Part shown: positions 53,955 through 61,129 of the stretch, one piece after another
Numbering within the stretch: position 1 is the stretch's first letter
Layout of the letters: every line of letters begins with the position of its first letter
Source: Mycobacterium sp. 852013-51886_SCH5428379
Lineage (GTDB): Bacteria; Actinomycetota; Actinomycetes; Mycobacteriales; Mycobacteriaceae
Reading direction: 5' to 3'
Length of the DNA: 64,000 nucleotides
Assembly (NCBI RefSeq): GCF_001665575.1
Contig: NZ_LZSU01000036.1
Span: 62,001-126,000 of the forward strand
Notes under the pieces: generated by a model
The model's database searches: none
Seen by the model: only the letters and a program-made list of their open reading frames with translations
What the model was told of the DNA's origin: nothing
Made by a program: the position numbers and the translations under genes

Positions 53955-54284
53955 ATGACGTCCCGGATGTCGGTGAGGCAAAGGCCCTGTGAGGAAGCGA
54001 AACTGGATTCATCCTCGACCCTTAGGACGGCGATTCTGAAGATCATTACGGCGCAGAACCTGTTGCGCGAGTTCGACGACGTGCTTTCCAGTGTGGAAAG
54101 AGGCGAGTCCTACGAGATCAGGGAAGAGGACGGTCGCTCCGTCGCCTTGCTGCTGCCGATTCAAGAGGAACCGCGGCACCCAACATCGCCGCCGCGGCGA
54201 GCTGCCAATCGCAGGCTCTTCACCGATATCGAAGCCTTGGCAGATCAGATGAAGCAAGACGCCATAAAGCATCTCGGCACCTGA
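53955..54284 (+). CDS. Phd/YefM-like antitoxin without an adjacent toxin
   Basis: A protein of 109 residues (ATG 53955; a GTG at 53970 is possible). The core ITAQNLLREFDDVLSSVERG, then ESYEIREEDGRSVALLLPI, matches the DNA-binding Phd/YefM fold. The C-terminal tail (LFTDIEALADQMKQDAIKHL) has the helix that usually neutralises a toxin. No PIN, RelE or Doc toxin follows: the next gene is on the other strand. It may be an orphan that silences a toxin elsewhere. Confidence 0.7.
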   Translation: MTSRMSVRQRPCEEAKLDSSSTLRTAILKIITAQNLLREFDDVLSSVERGESYEIREEDGRSVALLLPIQEEPRHPTSPPRRAANRRLFTDIEALADQMKQDAIKHLGT

Positions 54285-54305
54285 CTGTCTGTTGGACCAC
54301 CAGGC

Positions 54306-55889
54306 TCATGACGCTTCCGCCGTGAACTCGTCGCCAGCATCGCCGACTGCGATACCGGAGTGAATTGCGGTCTCTTGTCCTTCGTCGAAGGCCGCATTTA
54401 CCCCGATCTGCGTTGGCGAGGAACACGAGGGTTGCGAGGCTTGATGGGCTACTACATCTTTGTACGGCGGATAGATGGTCCACCGGAGGACGTTCCGATG
54501 GTTCCGGGCGCCGTCGTCCTCGATAGCCCATCCCAGGTTCCGCAGTGCCGGTGCGTGCCTCCGCAGAAGGCCTGTCACGTCGCGGCCGTTCTTCGGCCAT
54601 TCCTTGGGGCGCCGCCAATGGTCGCCGACTGGCGTGAGCATCGCCAGCAAATCACCGCCAGATCGACTGACAATTGGCTCCTGTGTGCGGGTGCGGAGCT
54701 GCTCGATGAACGGGTCGACGGACAGGCTGTCCTCAGAGAGCTGATCCGCACGTGACATGTAGCGGCGTAAGCCATCTGTCGCGAACAACTCGTCTACGGC
54801 CGCCAGCGTGCGACTGAAGTCCGCCATCCGTGGCGGCTCGTCAACCGAGATGGTCTCTAGTCGCTGGTGAACAGCGGCAGCGACGTCGAGTAACCCACCC
54901 AGAATCGCTGGTAGGGCCGTTTCCCAACGTTGTCGCATCGTGGACTCCGGTTGTCGCGTATGCCTTTCGATTCGTCGCAGTTCCACTGTTGCTAGCCGCT
55001 CTGCAAGGTCTGGGCGCACTGCGCCAACATCGATTCCGTTGACGATCACGCATCGGCGGAACTTCAGGACAGCCAAATCGGCATCCGTGTACAGGGCGCG
55101 TTTTACGTTGCCGTCGCCTGTCGCAGCGCGGCACAACGAGTCCGACAGCCAAGGCGGGATCGCGGACAAGTTGTCCAGAGCAACTACCCACGACCCAGAG
55201 GCGGCGGTCACCCACGAGTCGGTGTCGCGTGGCGCCTGGCGAAGGGGAACCGGAGAGGGGTCAATGAGGTCGACCAGCATCCGGGTGGTTGTGCTCTTGG
55301 CGCTGCCTTGTTCGGCGAAGAGCGCCAGCACCGGATGCGGGACGTCGCACTGGACCAGTGCCGCGACGAGAACAGCAAGAAGAACTGGTCGATCTTCAAC
55401 GGCGACATTGACGAAGTCCCAGAGCCCCGTTAAATCACCATCGGAGCAGGGTGCCGGCATCGCTCCCGTTAGCTTGCTTCGGAGAAACCGCACCGGTGCG
55501 GTGGTAACCATCGACCACCTTCCATCGCGGATCCTAATTACTTGGGCGTCTGGACTTCCGGTGTCGATGTAGATCGTTCCGTCATGGTCACCGACGCGTA
55601 GGTTCAGTTTCTCCGCCGTCTGGGTGGCTGCGAGTCCCTCCAGAATCAGCGTGGCATCGGTCAGCGCTTGCCCTCCGGCTACCGAGCCGGTATCGGTGAA
55701 GTAGCGTGCGGCGAGATCGGCGCGGAGCCCTGCCCGGCCGCCGCGGAGGAGCATCGCGAGGTGCGGCCGATTGCGCTCGGCCCCGAAGGGCTCACCATCC
55801 TCGGACACTCCGAGGAGATAGCGCTCCTGCGCCATCCCGACCAAGCGTGCTGCTACCGACTTCTTGTCTGTTTCTCCGTTGGCACTCAT
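54306..55889 (-). CDS. Replication-type P-loop ATPase of the integrative element
   Basis: A 527-residue protein from ATG 55889 (MSANGETDKKSVAARLVGMA); the frame open to 56045 overlaps the excisionase and was rejected. The ATPase core has Walker A LFAEQGSAKSTTTRML (about residue 218) and Walker B WVVALDNLSAIP, followed by an RRCVIVNGIDVG segment. This layout is common in primase/helicase-like proteins beside int and xis of actinobacterial integrative elements. It probably drives replication or maintenance of the excised circle. No primase motif is seen. Confidence 0.75.
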   Translation of the reverse strand: MSANGETDKKSVAARLVGMAQERYLLGVSEDGEPFGAERNRPHLAMLLRGGRAGLRADLAARYFTDTGSVAGGQALTDATLILEGLAATQTAEKLNLRVGDHDGTIYIDTGSPDAQVIRIRDGRWSMVTTAPVRFLRSKLTGAMPAPCSDGDLTGLWDFVNVAVEDRPVLLAVLVAALVQCDVPHPVLALFAEQGSAKSTTTRMLVDLIDPSPVPLRQAPRDTDSWVTAASGSWVVALDNLSAIPPWLSDSLCRAATGDGNVKRALYTDADLAVLKFRRCVIVNGIDVGAVRPDLAERLATVELRRIERHTRQPESTMRQRWETALPAILGGLLDVAAAVHQRLETISVDEPPRMADFSRTLAAVDELFATDGLRRYMSRADQLSEDSLSVDPFIEQLRTRTQEPIVSRSGGDLLAMLTPVGDHWRRPKEWPKNGRDVTGLLRRHAPALRNLGWAIEDDGARNHRNVLRWTIYPPYKDVVAHQASQPSCSSPTQIGVNAAFDEGQETAIHSGIAVGDAGDEFTAEAS

Positions 55890-56022
55890 GGGTTTTCTTG
55901 CCTGTGGTGCTTCTGCAGGCGGGTATGACGGGTTATTCTCATGAGGAACTTCCGTGTTGAGCGATCGGCTGGTTCGAACGAAGACCTCGGCTAGTCCCCG
56001 AGGTCTTTCTCGTGTGCGGGTC

Positions 56023-56220
56023 TCACGCTGCGTCGCCGCCTCCACGCCGGGTGGCCTTCTCCCGCTCCGAAATCCAGCGCAGTACCTCGTCCCGCCGATA
56101 GACGACTCGACGTCCCAGAGTGAAACTCGCCGGCCCGATGTTTGAATGCCGCCAGTACCTCAGTGTTCCAACCGGAACTCCCGTTATGTCCGAGACTTCC
56201 TTCGCTCCTAGCAGTTCCAT
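56023..56220 (-). CDS. Excisionase/AlpA-like HTH protein
   Basis: A 65-residue MerR/HTH_17 protein from ATG 56220 (MELLGAKEVSDITGVPVGTL, then RYWRHSN and RRVVYRRDEVLRWISERE). An upstream ATG at 56301 would add 27 unconserved residues. It is divergent from the integrase and 133 nt upstream of the ATPase. It should bend DNA at the att sites to favour excision and may control the ATPase gene. Confidence 0.85.
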   Translation of the reverse strand: MELLGAKEVSDITGVPVGTLRYWRHSNIGPASFTLGRRVVYRRDEVLRWISEREKATRRGGGDAA

Positions 56221-56427
56221 CAGGTTCCTCCTCAGCCAATGTCGGTTCGACTCAGCCAACAGTGACTGGTGCCCTCGTGCTCTGTCCACGACCTCAGCCA
56301 CATTTGCTTAAAATACGTTCTCGCTTTGATGAATCGGTCGTCGCGAGGTTTCTTGGACGGTGAAGGAATCTAACTTCGGTGCGACGGAGCGGATAGTCAG
56401 AACGGATTACTGCGGTACGGTTGGGCT
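56221..56427. promoter_or_regulatory. Divergent xis/int control region with arm-type site
   Basis: This 207-bp region between excisionase and integrase must hold both promoters. It includes ACTGCGGTAC at 56409-56418, directly in front of the integrase start and identical to decamers at both island ends. Confidence 0.55.
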
Positions 56428-57651
56428 ATGATCACCCGGAACGAACGGGCGGGGATTGACGACCGCTGGCACAAGCGTGTCAAAGCCCAGGATGGCGCCA
56501 TGCACACGGAGCGATCCGCGGTCTACGGCAAGGTCTCGCGATGGCGCGTCAGATGGGTCGACAGCACAGGTGCTGAACGCACCAAGAGTTTCCAGCGCAA
56601 GCCGGATGCGCAGGCATACCTCAACGGCCTGACCGCTGATCTCCAGCGCGGCGAGTATGTCGATCCGCGGAAGAGTGCGGAGACATTTGGCTCGGTGGCC
56701 GAGCAGTGGTTCGCTACCAAACAACACCGTAAGCCGAAAACCGTTGCAGGATATCGCTCGTTGCTCGACACCGTAGTCTTGCCGAAGTGGGAAGGTGTTC
56801 CGCTGAAAAGGCTTGACTACGAGTCCTATTCGACGTGGCTGGGGTCTCTGTCGGTCGATGGTGGGCAACGCGGAGCCGGTTTATCGGCAAGTCGAATCAC
56901 CCAAGCGCATCAGCTGGTAGGTGCTGTCCTCAAGTACGCCCAACGGACTGGCAAGGTGGCGAAGAACGTCGCGTTGGAAATCAAGCGGGACGAGGATCTT
57001 CCCGAGCAAGTCGAGCGTGAGCGGCGCTACCTGAGCCATGCTGAGCTGTTGATGCTGGCCAAGGCCGCCGATCGGTTCGAGACGCTGACGCTGGTGCTGG
57101 GGTACTGCGGGCTTAGATTCGGCGAAGCCGTTGCGTTGAGACGCCGGCATGTGGGGGATCGGGTGCTGACGGTTCGCTCGTCCGCAACGGCGGTCACCGG
57201 CAAGGGCATCGTGGAGTCGACGACCAAGACGAAGCGGGATCGCCACGTGCCAGTGCCCGAACCCGTCTGGAAGAAACTCAAGGCCGAGCTGCCCGCCGAC
57301 CCGAACGCGCTGGTCTTCCCCAGCCGCAAGGGCGGGTTCCTGCCACTCGGCGAATACCGCTGGGCATTCGACAACGCGTGCGAGGACGTCGGCGTCGAGG
57401 GGCTGGTACCGCACGGCCTGAGGCACACCACGGCGTCACTGGCGATCAGCGCAGGCGCTAACGTCAAGGTCGTGCAGAGACTCCTGGGGCACGCAACGGC
57501 GGCCATGACGCTCGATCGTTACGGCCACCTGCTAAACGACGATTTGAGCGGCGTGGCGGATGCGCTGGGCAAGGCCATCGAGGGTACTGCGGTATCACTG
57601 CGGTACTCAGGACGTGAGCGGACGGCTGAAACGGCCTCAACTATGCTCTGA
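56428..57651 (+). CDS. Tyrosine site-specific integrase
   Basis: This 407-residue phage-type integrase has an N-terminal arm-binding domain (YGKVSRWRVRWVDSTGAERT), a core-binding SAM-like domain (about residues 95-190) and a catalytic domain. The residues are intact: Arg in GYCGLRFGEAVAL (about 229), HGLRHTTAS (about 330), LLGHATAAMT and Tyr 365 in LDRYGHL. The gene points at the tRNA, ending 8 nt before its first base. A tandem ACTGCGGTA repeat lies inside its 3' end (57586-57606). A later start at 56500 is possible. It should catalyse integration and, with Xis, excision of the island. Confidence 0.95.
   Translation: MITRNERAGIDDRWHKRVKAQDGAMHTERSAVYGKVSRWRVRWVDSTGAERTKSFQRKPDAQAYLNGLTADLQRGEYVDPRKSAETFGSVAEQWFATKQHRKPKTVAGYRSLLDTVVLPKWEGVPLKRLDYESYSTWLGSLSVDGGQRGAGLSASRITQAHQLVGAVLKYAQRTGKVAKNVALEIKRDEDLPEQVERERRYLSHAELLMLAKAADRFETLTLVLGYCGLRFGEAVALRRRHVGDRVLTVRSSATAVTGKGIVESTTKTKRDRHVPVPEPVWKKLKAELPADPNALVFPSRKGGFLPLGEYRWAFDNACEDVGVEGLVPHGLRHTTASLAISAGANVKVVQRLLGHATAAMTLDRYGHLLNDDLSGVADALGKAIEGTAVSLRYSGRERTAETASTML
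57586..57606. repeat. Tandem arm-type repeat inside the int 3' end
   Basis: ACTGCGGTAT-c-ACTGCGGTAC mirrors the pair at 15563-15584. It lies about 55 nt from the tRNA core and is a candidate integrase or excisionase arm site. Confidence 0.6.
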
Positions 57652-57659
57652 GCTGCAGC

Positions 57660-57733
57660 GCCCCCATAGCCCAATTGGCAGAGGCAGCGGACTTAAAATC
57701 CGCCAAGTGTCGGTTCGAGTCCGACTGGGGGCA
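57660..57733 (+). tRNA. tRNA-Leu (anticodon UAA), attR
   Basis: A complete cloverleaf: acceptor GCCCCCA/TGGGGGC, anticodon stem GCGGA/TCCGC around loop CTTAAAA (anticodon TAA at 57694-57696), T-arm GTCGG-TTCGAGT-CCGAC and discriminator A. The variable loop is only 5 nt (CAAGT), unlike the long arm of most tRNA-Leu. The 5' half is duplicated at 15409. CCA is not encoded. Confidence 0.92.
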
Positions 57734-57818
57734 CACCGGATGACCACGAGCGGGGTGCGCCCGCGTCACACCGCAGCCCGCCGCCAACTGCAGCCCGGCA
57801 CTCGGCGATCTACAACGA

Positions 57819-58127
57819 TCACACCATCGCAGTGATGAACAGCAGGACCGCGAGGACCACCAGGATCAATCCCACCAAGACCAGAAAGGCGCCCATCGAC
57901 GCCTGCCGCTGCCCCTTGTCGGCGTCAGATCTGGTGGCGCTTCTGACCGAGGTCTTCATGGTCGCGAACAGTTCCGGCAACCTGATGCGCGACACCCCCC
58001 GACGGGTGGCGGTCGGGTCACGCATTGGCTCGTCGGGCACCGTTCCGACACCGGTGCCGTAGAGCACCAGACCCGCCACGACGGAAACACCCGCCAGCAC
58101 CAGCAGCAACACACCCAGTCCCACCAT
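57819..58127 (-). CDS. Small two-helix membrane protein
   Basis: A 102-residue protein starting at ATG 58127 behind GGGAGG (a GTG one codon earlier is equally placed). The longer frame above overlaps the SDR promoter. Two hydrophobic segments (LGVLLLVLAGVSVVAGLVLY and FLVLVGLILVVLAVLLFITA) flank a basic loop. Family unrecognised. It is the first core gene right of the island, divergent from the SDR gene. Confidence 0.65.
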   Translation of the reverse strand: MVGLGVLLLVLAGVSVVAGLVLYGTGVGTVPDEPMRDPTATRRGVSRIRLPELFATMKTSVRSATRSDADKGQRQASMGAFLVLVGLILVVLAVLLFITAMV

Positions 58128-58254
58128 CACGAGCCTCCCGTCGCACCGTGTGGTCCTGGGCATACCCACAAGCTCGTCGTCTAACTCGCACCACACGCAG
58201 CCCGGACCGTAGATACTGAGGCACACGGGGACGGCGACGCGAAAAGGGTGGCAG

Positions 58255-59046
58255 ATGAACAGGTTTGACGGCAAAGGCGTACTCGTCACCGGGGCGGCGT
58301 CCGGCATCGGCGAGGCGACGGTGCAGCGCCTCCTCGACGAGGGCGCTCATGTCGTGGGCGTGGACCTCGTCGAGACCGACCGCACCGCCGAGCGATACGC
58401 CTACCGCCGCGCCGACATCCTCGACCCATCCGCCATCAGTGACGCTGTTGCTGCCGTGGTCGCCGCGGCCGGGCGGCTCGACGGTGTGGTCCACTCGGCC
58501 GGGGTGGCCGGGGGCGGGCCGATCCATCTGCTGCCCGACGGCGAATGGGACCGCGTGATCGACGTCAACCTCAGAGGCACCTTCGTCGTCAATCGCGCCG
58601 CACTGAGCCAGATGCTCCTGCAGGACCGCGTCGACGGTGAACGCGGTGCGATCGTCAACCTGTCGAGCATCGAGGGGCTCGAGGGCACCGCAGGCGGCAG
58701 CTCGTACAACGCGTCGAAAGGCGGCGTCGTGCTGCTCACCAAGAACGCCGCCATCGACTACGGACCGAGCGGCATCCGGGTCAACGCCATCTGCCCCGGC
58801 TTCATCGAGACGCCGCTGTTCGACTCGGTGGTCGGCATGCCGGGCATGGAGGGACCGCGCGAAGGGCTCCGCTACGAACACAAGCTCCGGCGATTCGGTC
58901 GGGCGGCAGAGGTTGCTGCCGTCGCCGCCTTCCTGATCTCGGCGGACGCCAGCTTCGTCAGCGGGCAGGCGCTGGCCGTCGACGGCGGCTACCTGGCCGG
59001 ACGCGATCACCACGTCACCGATCTGATCGGTCTGGGCGGGCCGTAA
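58255..59046 (+). CDS. Short-chain dehydrogenase/reductase
   Basis: A 263-residue classical SDR. The nucleotide motif GVLVTGAASGIGEATVQRLL, NVNLRGTF-like segment, catalytic Ser in NLSSIEG and YNASKGG (YxxxK) are all present. The C-terminal region (LISADASFVSGQALAVDGGY) is typical. It is a cytosolic NAD(P)-dependent alcohol/ketone oxidoreductase with unknown substrate. The Ddn-like gene follows 9 nt later on the same strand. Confidence 0.93.
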   Translation: MNRFDGKGVLVTGAASGIGEATVQRLLDEGAHVVGVDLVETDRTAERYAYRRADILDPSAISDAVAAVVAAAGRLDGVVHSAGVAGGGPIHLLPDGEWDRVIDVNLRGTFVVNRAALSQMLLQDRVDGERGAIVNLSSIEGLEGTAGGSSYNASKGGVVLLTKNAAIDYGPSGIRVNAICPGFIETPLFDSVVGMPGMEGPREGLRYEHKLRRFGRAAEVAAVAAFLISADASFVSGQALAVDGGYLAGRDHHVTDLIGLGGP

Positions 59047-59055
59047 ACTCCGCAG

Positions 59056-59451
59056 ATGCGGGTCTCTCGACGGATCGCACATTTCAACAGGCGGGTCACC
59101 AATCCGGCGGCGCGTGCGATCACGCCGTGGCTTCCGTTCCTCGGGACCCTGGAGCATGTCGGGCGGAAGTCGGGGAAGCCATATCGGACGCCCCTGCTGG
59201 TGTTCGAGACCCAGGATGGCTACGCCGTCCTCATCGGCTACGGCCCGCAGACGGACTGGTTGAAGAACGTCCAGGCCGGCGGATCCGCGGTGCTTCGCAA
59301 GCGGGGACGGGCGGTTGCGCTCGTCAACCCACGGATCATGAGCAAGGCCGAGGCCGCAGCCTTCGTCGTACCGCGTTCTCGGCCCCTCTACCGAGCGTTC
59401 CCGTACAACGAGGCCGCCGTGCTGCTGACGAATGCGGACTCTGTGGGCTGA
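59056..59451 (+). CDS. Ddn-like F420-dependent nitroreductase-family protein
   Basis: A 131-residue split-barrel protein of the deazaflavin-dependent nitroreductase family (DUF385). Motifs are LEHVGRKSGKPYRTPLLVFE, YAVLIGYGPQTDWLKNVQAG and a basic segment LRKRGRAVALVNPRIM. The family reduces quinones and, in Mtb Ddn, nitroimidazoles using F420H2. It follows the SDR gene closely, so the two may be co-transcribed. Confidence 0.9.
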   Translation: MRVSRRIAHFNRRVTNPAARAITPWLPFLGTLEHVGRKSGKPYRTPLLVFETQDGYAVLIGYGPQTDWLKNVQAGGSAVLRKRGRAVALVNPRIMSKAEAAAFVVPRSRPLYRAFPYNEAAVLLTNADSVG

Positions 59452-59493
59452 CCTCTCTACCGCACCGGACCCAGAGCCCAGGAACGCAGGCCC

Positions 59494-60351
59494 TCACTTC
59501 AACGGATGCTGAGCCGACGTTGCCTCCGCACTGAGATCCGCGCGGACGATCCGGTGGGTCGGCGGGTCGGGGAGCACCGTCCGGCGGCTGATCGTCAGGT
59601 CGGACCCGACATGGACGAGCTCTCCCGGTTCCATCAGCTGCCATCGCTCGTCGTCCATGGGTTCGCTGGCGAACACCACCGACGCCGCGTCATCCAGGGA
59701 CCCGCTCCCCGCTCGAATCCGCTTGGTGCGCAGGTCGAATGGTCGTGACCGCGCGCCGGTGCGGTCGAGCACGTACAGCTCGTGGGTCTCGGGATACCGC
59801 AGAGCCCACAGGTCAGTGGCCGACGCCAGCAGGATGTTGAGCGCATAGATGGGCACGTTGGTGCTCAACCAGCGCAGGGCATCCACCAACCCCGCTTCGA
59901 CCGCGCCGTCGCCCGCCCGTATCGATGCCGTGATCAACGCGAACACCCGCTCGGAATCGGTGTCGCCTCGCACCATGTCCGCCGCGCCGAGCTCGGCCAG
60001 CCGGGTGTCGAGCGCGTCGAGGCCTTCCACGATGCCGTTGTGGGCGAAGATCCTCCCGTCCTGCAGGAACGGGTGCGTGTTCATCTCCTGGGCCGCGCCG
60101 GTGGTCGCGTACCGGACATGCGCGACGAACGTCGTGCCCGTCATCTCGCGGGCCTCGGTCGCGAAGGCGCGATCGTGCCAGGCCGCTATCGGCTGCTTGC
60201 GCACCACCGGCACCCCGTCTGCGTCGAACGCCCCGAGTCCGGTGCCGTCGGGGTTGCGGTGGCTCTGCTCGGAGAGGCTGTCGGGCGCGTCGAGAAGCCA
60301 GAACGTCGCGGGCACCGGACGGCCGGCATGGAGCCCGAACAGACGGCACAT
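59494..60351 (-). CDS. Class II glutamine amidotransferase (YafJ-like)
   Basis: A 285-residue Ntn-type glutaminase domain. Cys2 directly follows the initiator Met (MCRLFGLHAG), and the family pattern SEQSHRNPDGTGLGAF, TFVAHVRYATTGA, HPFLQDGRIFAHNGIVEG and RGDTDSERVF is complete. There is no synthetase domain, as in YafJ/EgtC-type proteins. It hydrolyses glutamine or a gamma-glutamyl bond; the acceptor is unknown. It is upstream of no obvious partner and stands alone. Confidence 0.92.
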   Translation of the reverse strand: MCRLFGLHAGRPVPATFWLLDAPDSLSEQSHRNPDGTGLGAFDADGVPVVRKQPIAAWHDRAFATEAREMTGTTFVAHVRYATTGAAQEMNTHPFLQDGRIFAHNGIVEGLDALDTRLAELGAADMVRGDTDSERVFALITASIRAGDGAVEAGLVDALRWLSTNVPIYALNILLASATDLWALRYPETHELYVLDRTGARSRPFDLRTKRIRAGSGSLDDAASVVFASEPMDDERWQLMEPGELVHVGSDLTISRRTVLPDPPTHRIVRADLSAEATSAQHPLK

Positions 60352-60413
60352 CAGGCCACTCCCTCGCTCATGGCTTCTGTCTACTTCGTGCAGCGTTCTT
60401 CTGTGGCGGTGGG

Positions 60414-61106
60414 CTACGCGTTGGGGCGGCGAGCTTCGGTGATCTTGCGGGCGACGGTGACGACCTTTTCGTTGGTTTCTTGCGACAATCTGCGGAGTGA
60501 GTCGAACGCGTCGAAGGCGTCGACGTCGAAGCGTTCCATGATGATGCCCTTGGCCTGGCCGATGATGTCCCGACTGGCCAGGGCGTCGTCGAAGTTCGCC
60601 TCGGCAGTCGCCCCCATGAGCGCGACTGAGGCGTGTTGCGCCAAGAGCTCACCGGTGAGCAGCGAATCGTTGTCGGAGAAGGCCCCGACTTCGTCGCCGT
60701 AGATGTTGAGTGCTCCCAGGTTCTGCCTGACAACGAACAGCTGAAACGACATCAGGCTGCGGGTACCGAGTTCGGCCGCCGCTGCGCAGAATCTCGGCCA
60801 CCGCGACTCCGTCGTCATATCGTCGATGTGGACGGTGCGGTGCTCGCGGAGCGACGTGAGAGAGGGCCCCTCGTTCATCTCGGACTGTAGAGCGTCGAGC
60901 TTGGCCACGAGCGGATCGCTGGGAACGCGCGGCTCCACCGCACGGCCGCTGATCAGAGAGATACCGGCCCACTTGGCGCCCGGCACCAGCTTCACGGCAC
61001 CCTCGACGATCGACTCGAGGGTCGACTCTGTATCCGATTTACCCTGCATCTCGACCGCGAGCGCGCCCAAGCGCTGCGCCAGGTCGGTCGGAGCATCCCC
61101 TGCCAC
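60414..61106 (-). CDS. GAF-ANTAR RNA-binding regulator
   Basis: A 230-residue protein with an N-terminal GAF domain (about residues 20-150; GAKWAGISLIS, LMSFQLFVVRQNLGALNIYG) and a C-terminal ANTAR domain (about 165-225). The latter has the signature ALASRDIIGQAKGIIMERFD and the three-helix tail LRRLSQETNEKVVTVA. ANTAR proteins bind paired hairpins in mRNA leaders and prevent termination. The signal and targets are unknown. It is transcribed the same way as the downstream amidotransferase. Confidence 0.92.
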   Translation of the reverse strand: MAGDAPTDLAQRLGALAVEMQGKSDTESTLESIVEGAVKLVPGAKWAGISLISGRAVEPRVPSDPLVAKLDALQSEMNEGPSLTSLREHRTVHIDDMTTESRWPRFCAAAAELGTRSLMSFQLFVVRQNLGALNIYGDEVGAFSDNDSLLTGELLAQHASVALMGATAEANFDDALASRDIIGQAKGIIMERFDVDAFDAFDSLRRLSQETNEKVVTVARKITEARRPNA

Positions 61107-61129
61107 AATCCTGACAGTAGGCGAACACC

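Larger units (their letters stand above)
15409..57702. mobile_element. Genomic island integrated in tRNA-Leu(UAA)
   Basis: The island is bounded by a 43-nt direct repeat of the tRNA 5' half (15408-15450 and 57659-57701). An integrase, excisionase and replication-type ATPase lie at the right end. It contains a defence block, an efflux and catabolism block, a recombinase trio and a WXG100 module. Parts, notably about 19-22 kb, are visibly AT-richer than the flanks. No relaxase, coupling ATPase or virion gene was found. Confidence 0.88.

Noticed and set aside
55890..56045. Extension of the ATPase gene into the excisionase
   Set aside because: It overlaps the excisionase and has no conserved residues; ATG 55889 is better placed.
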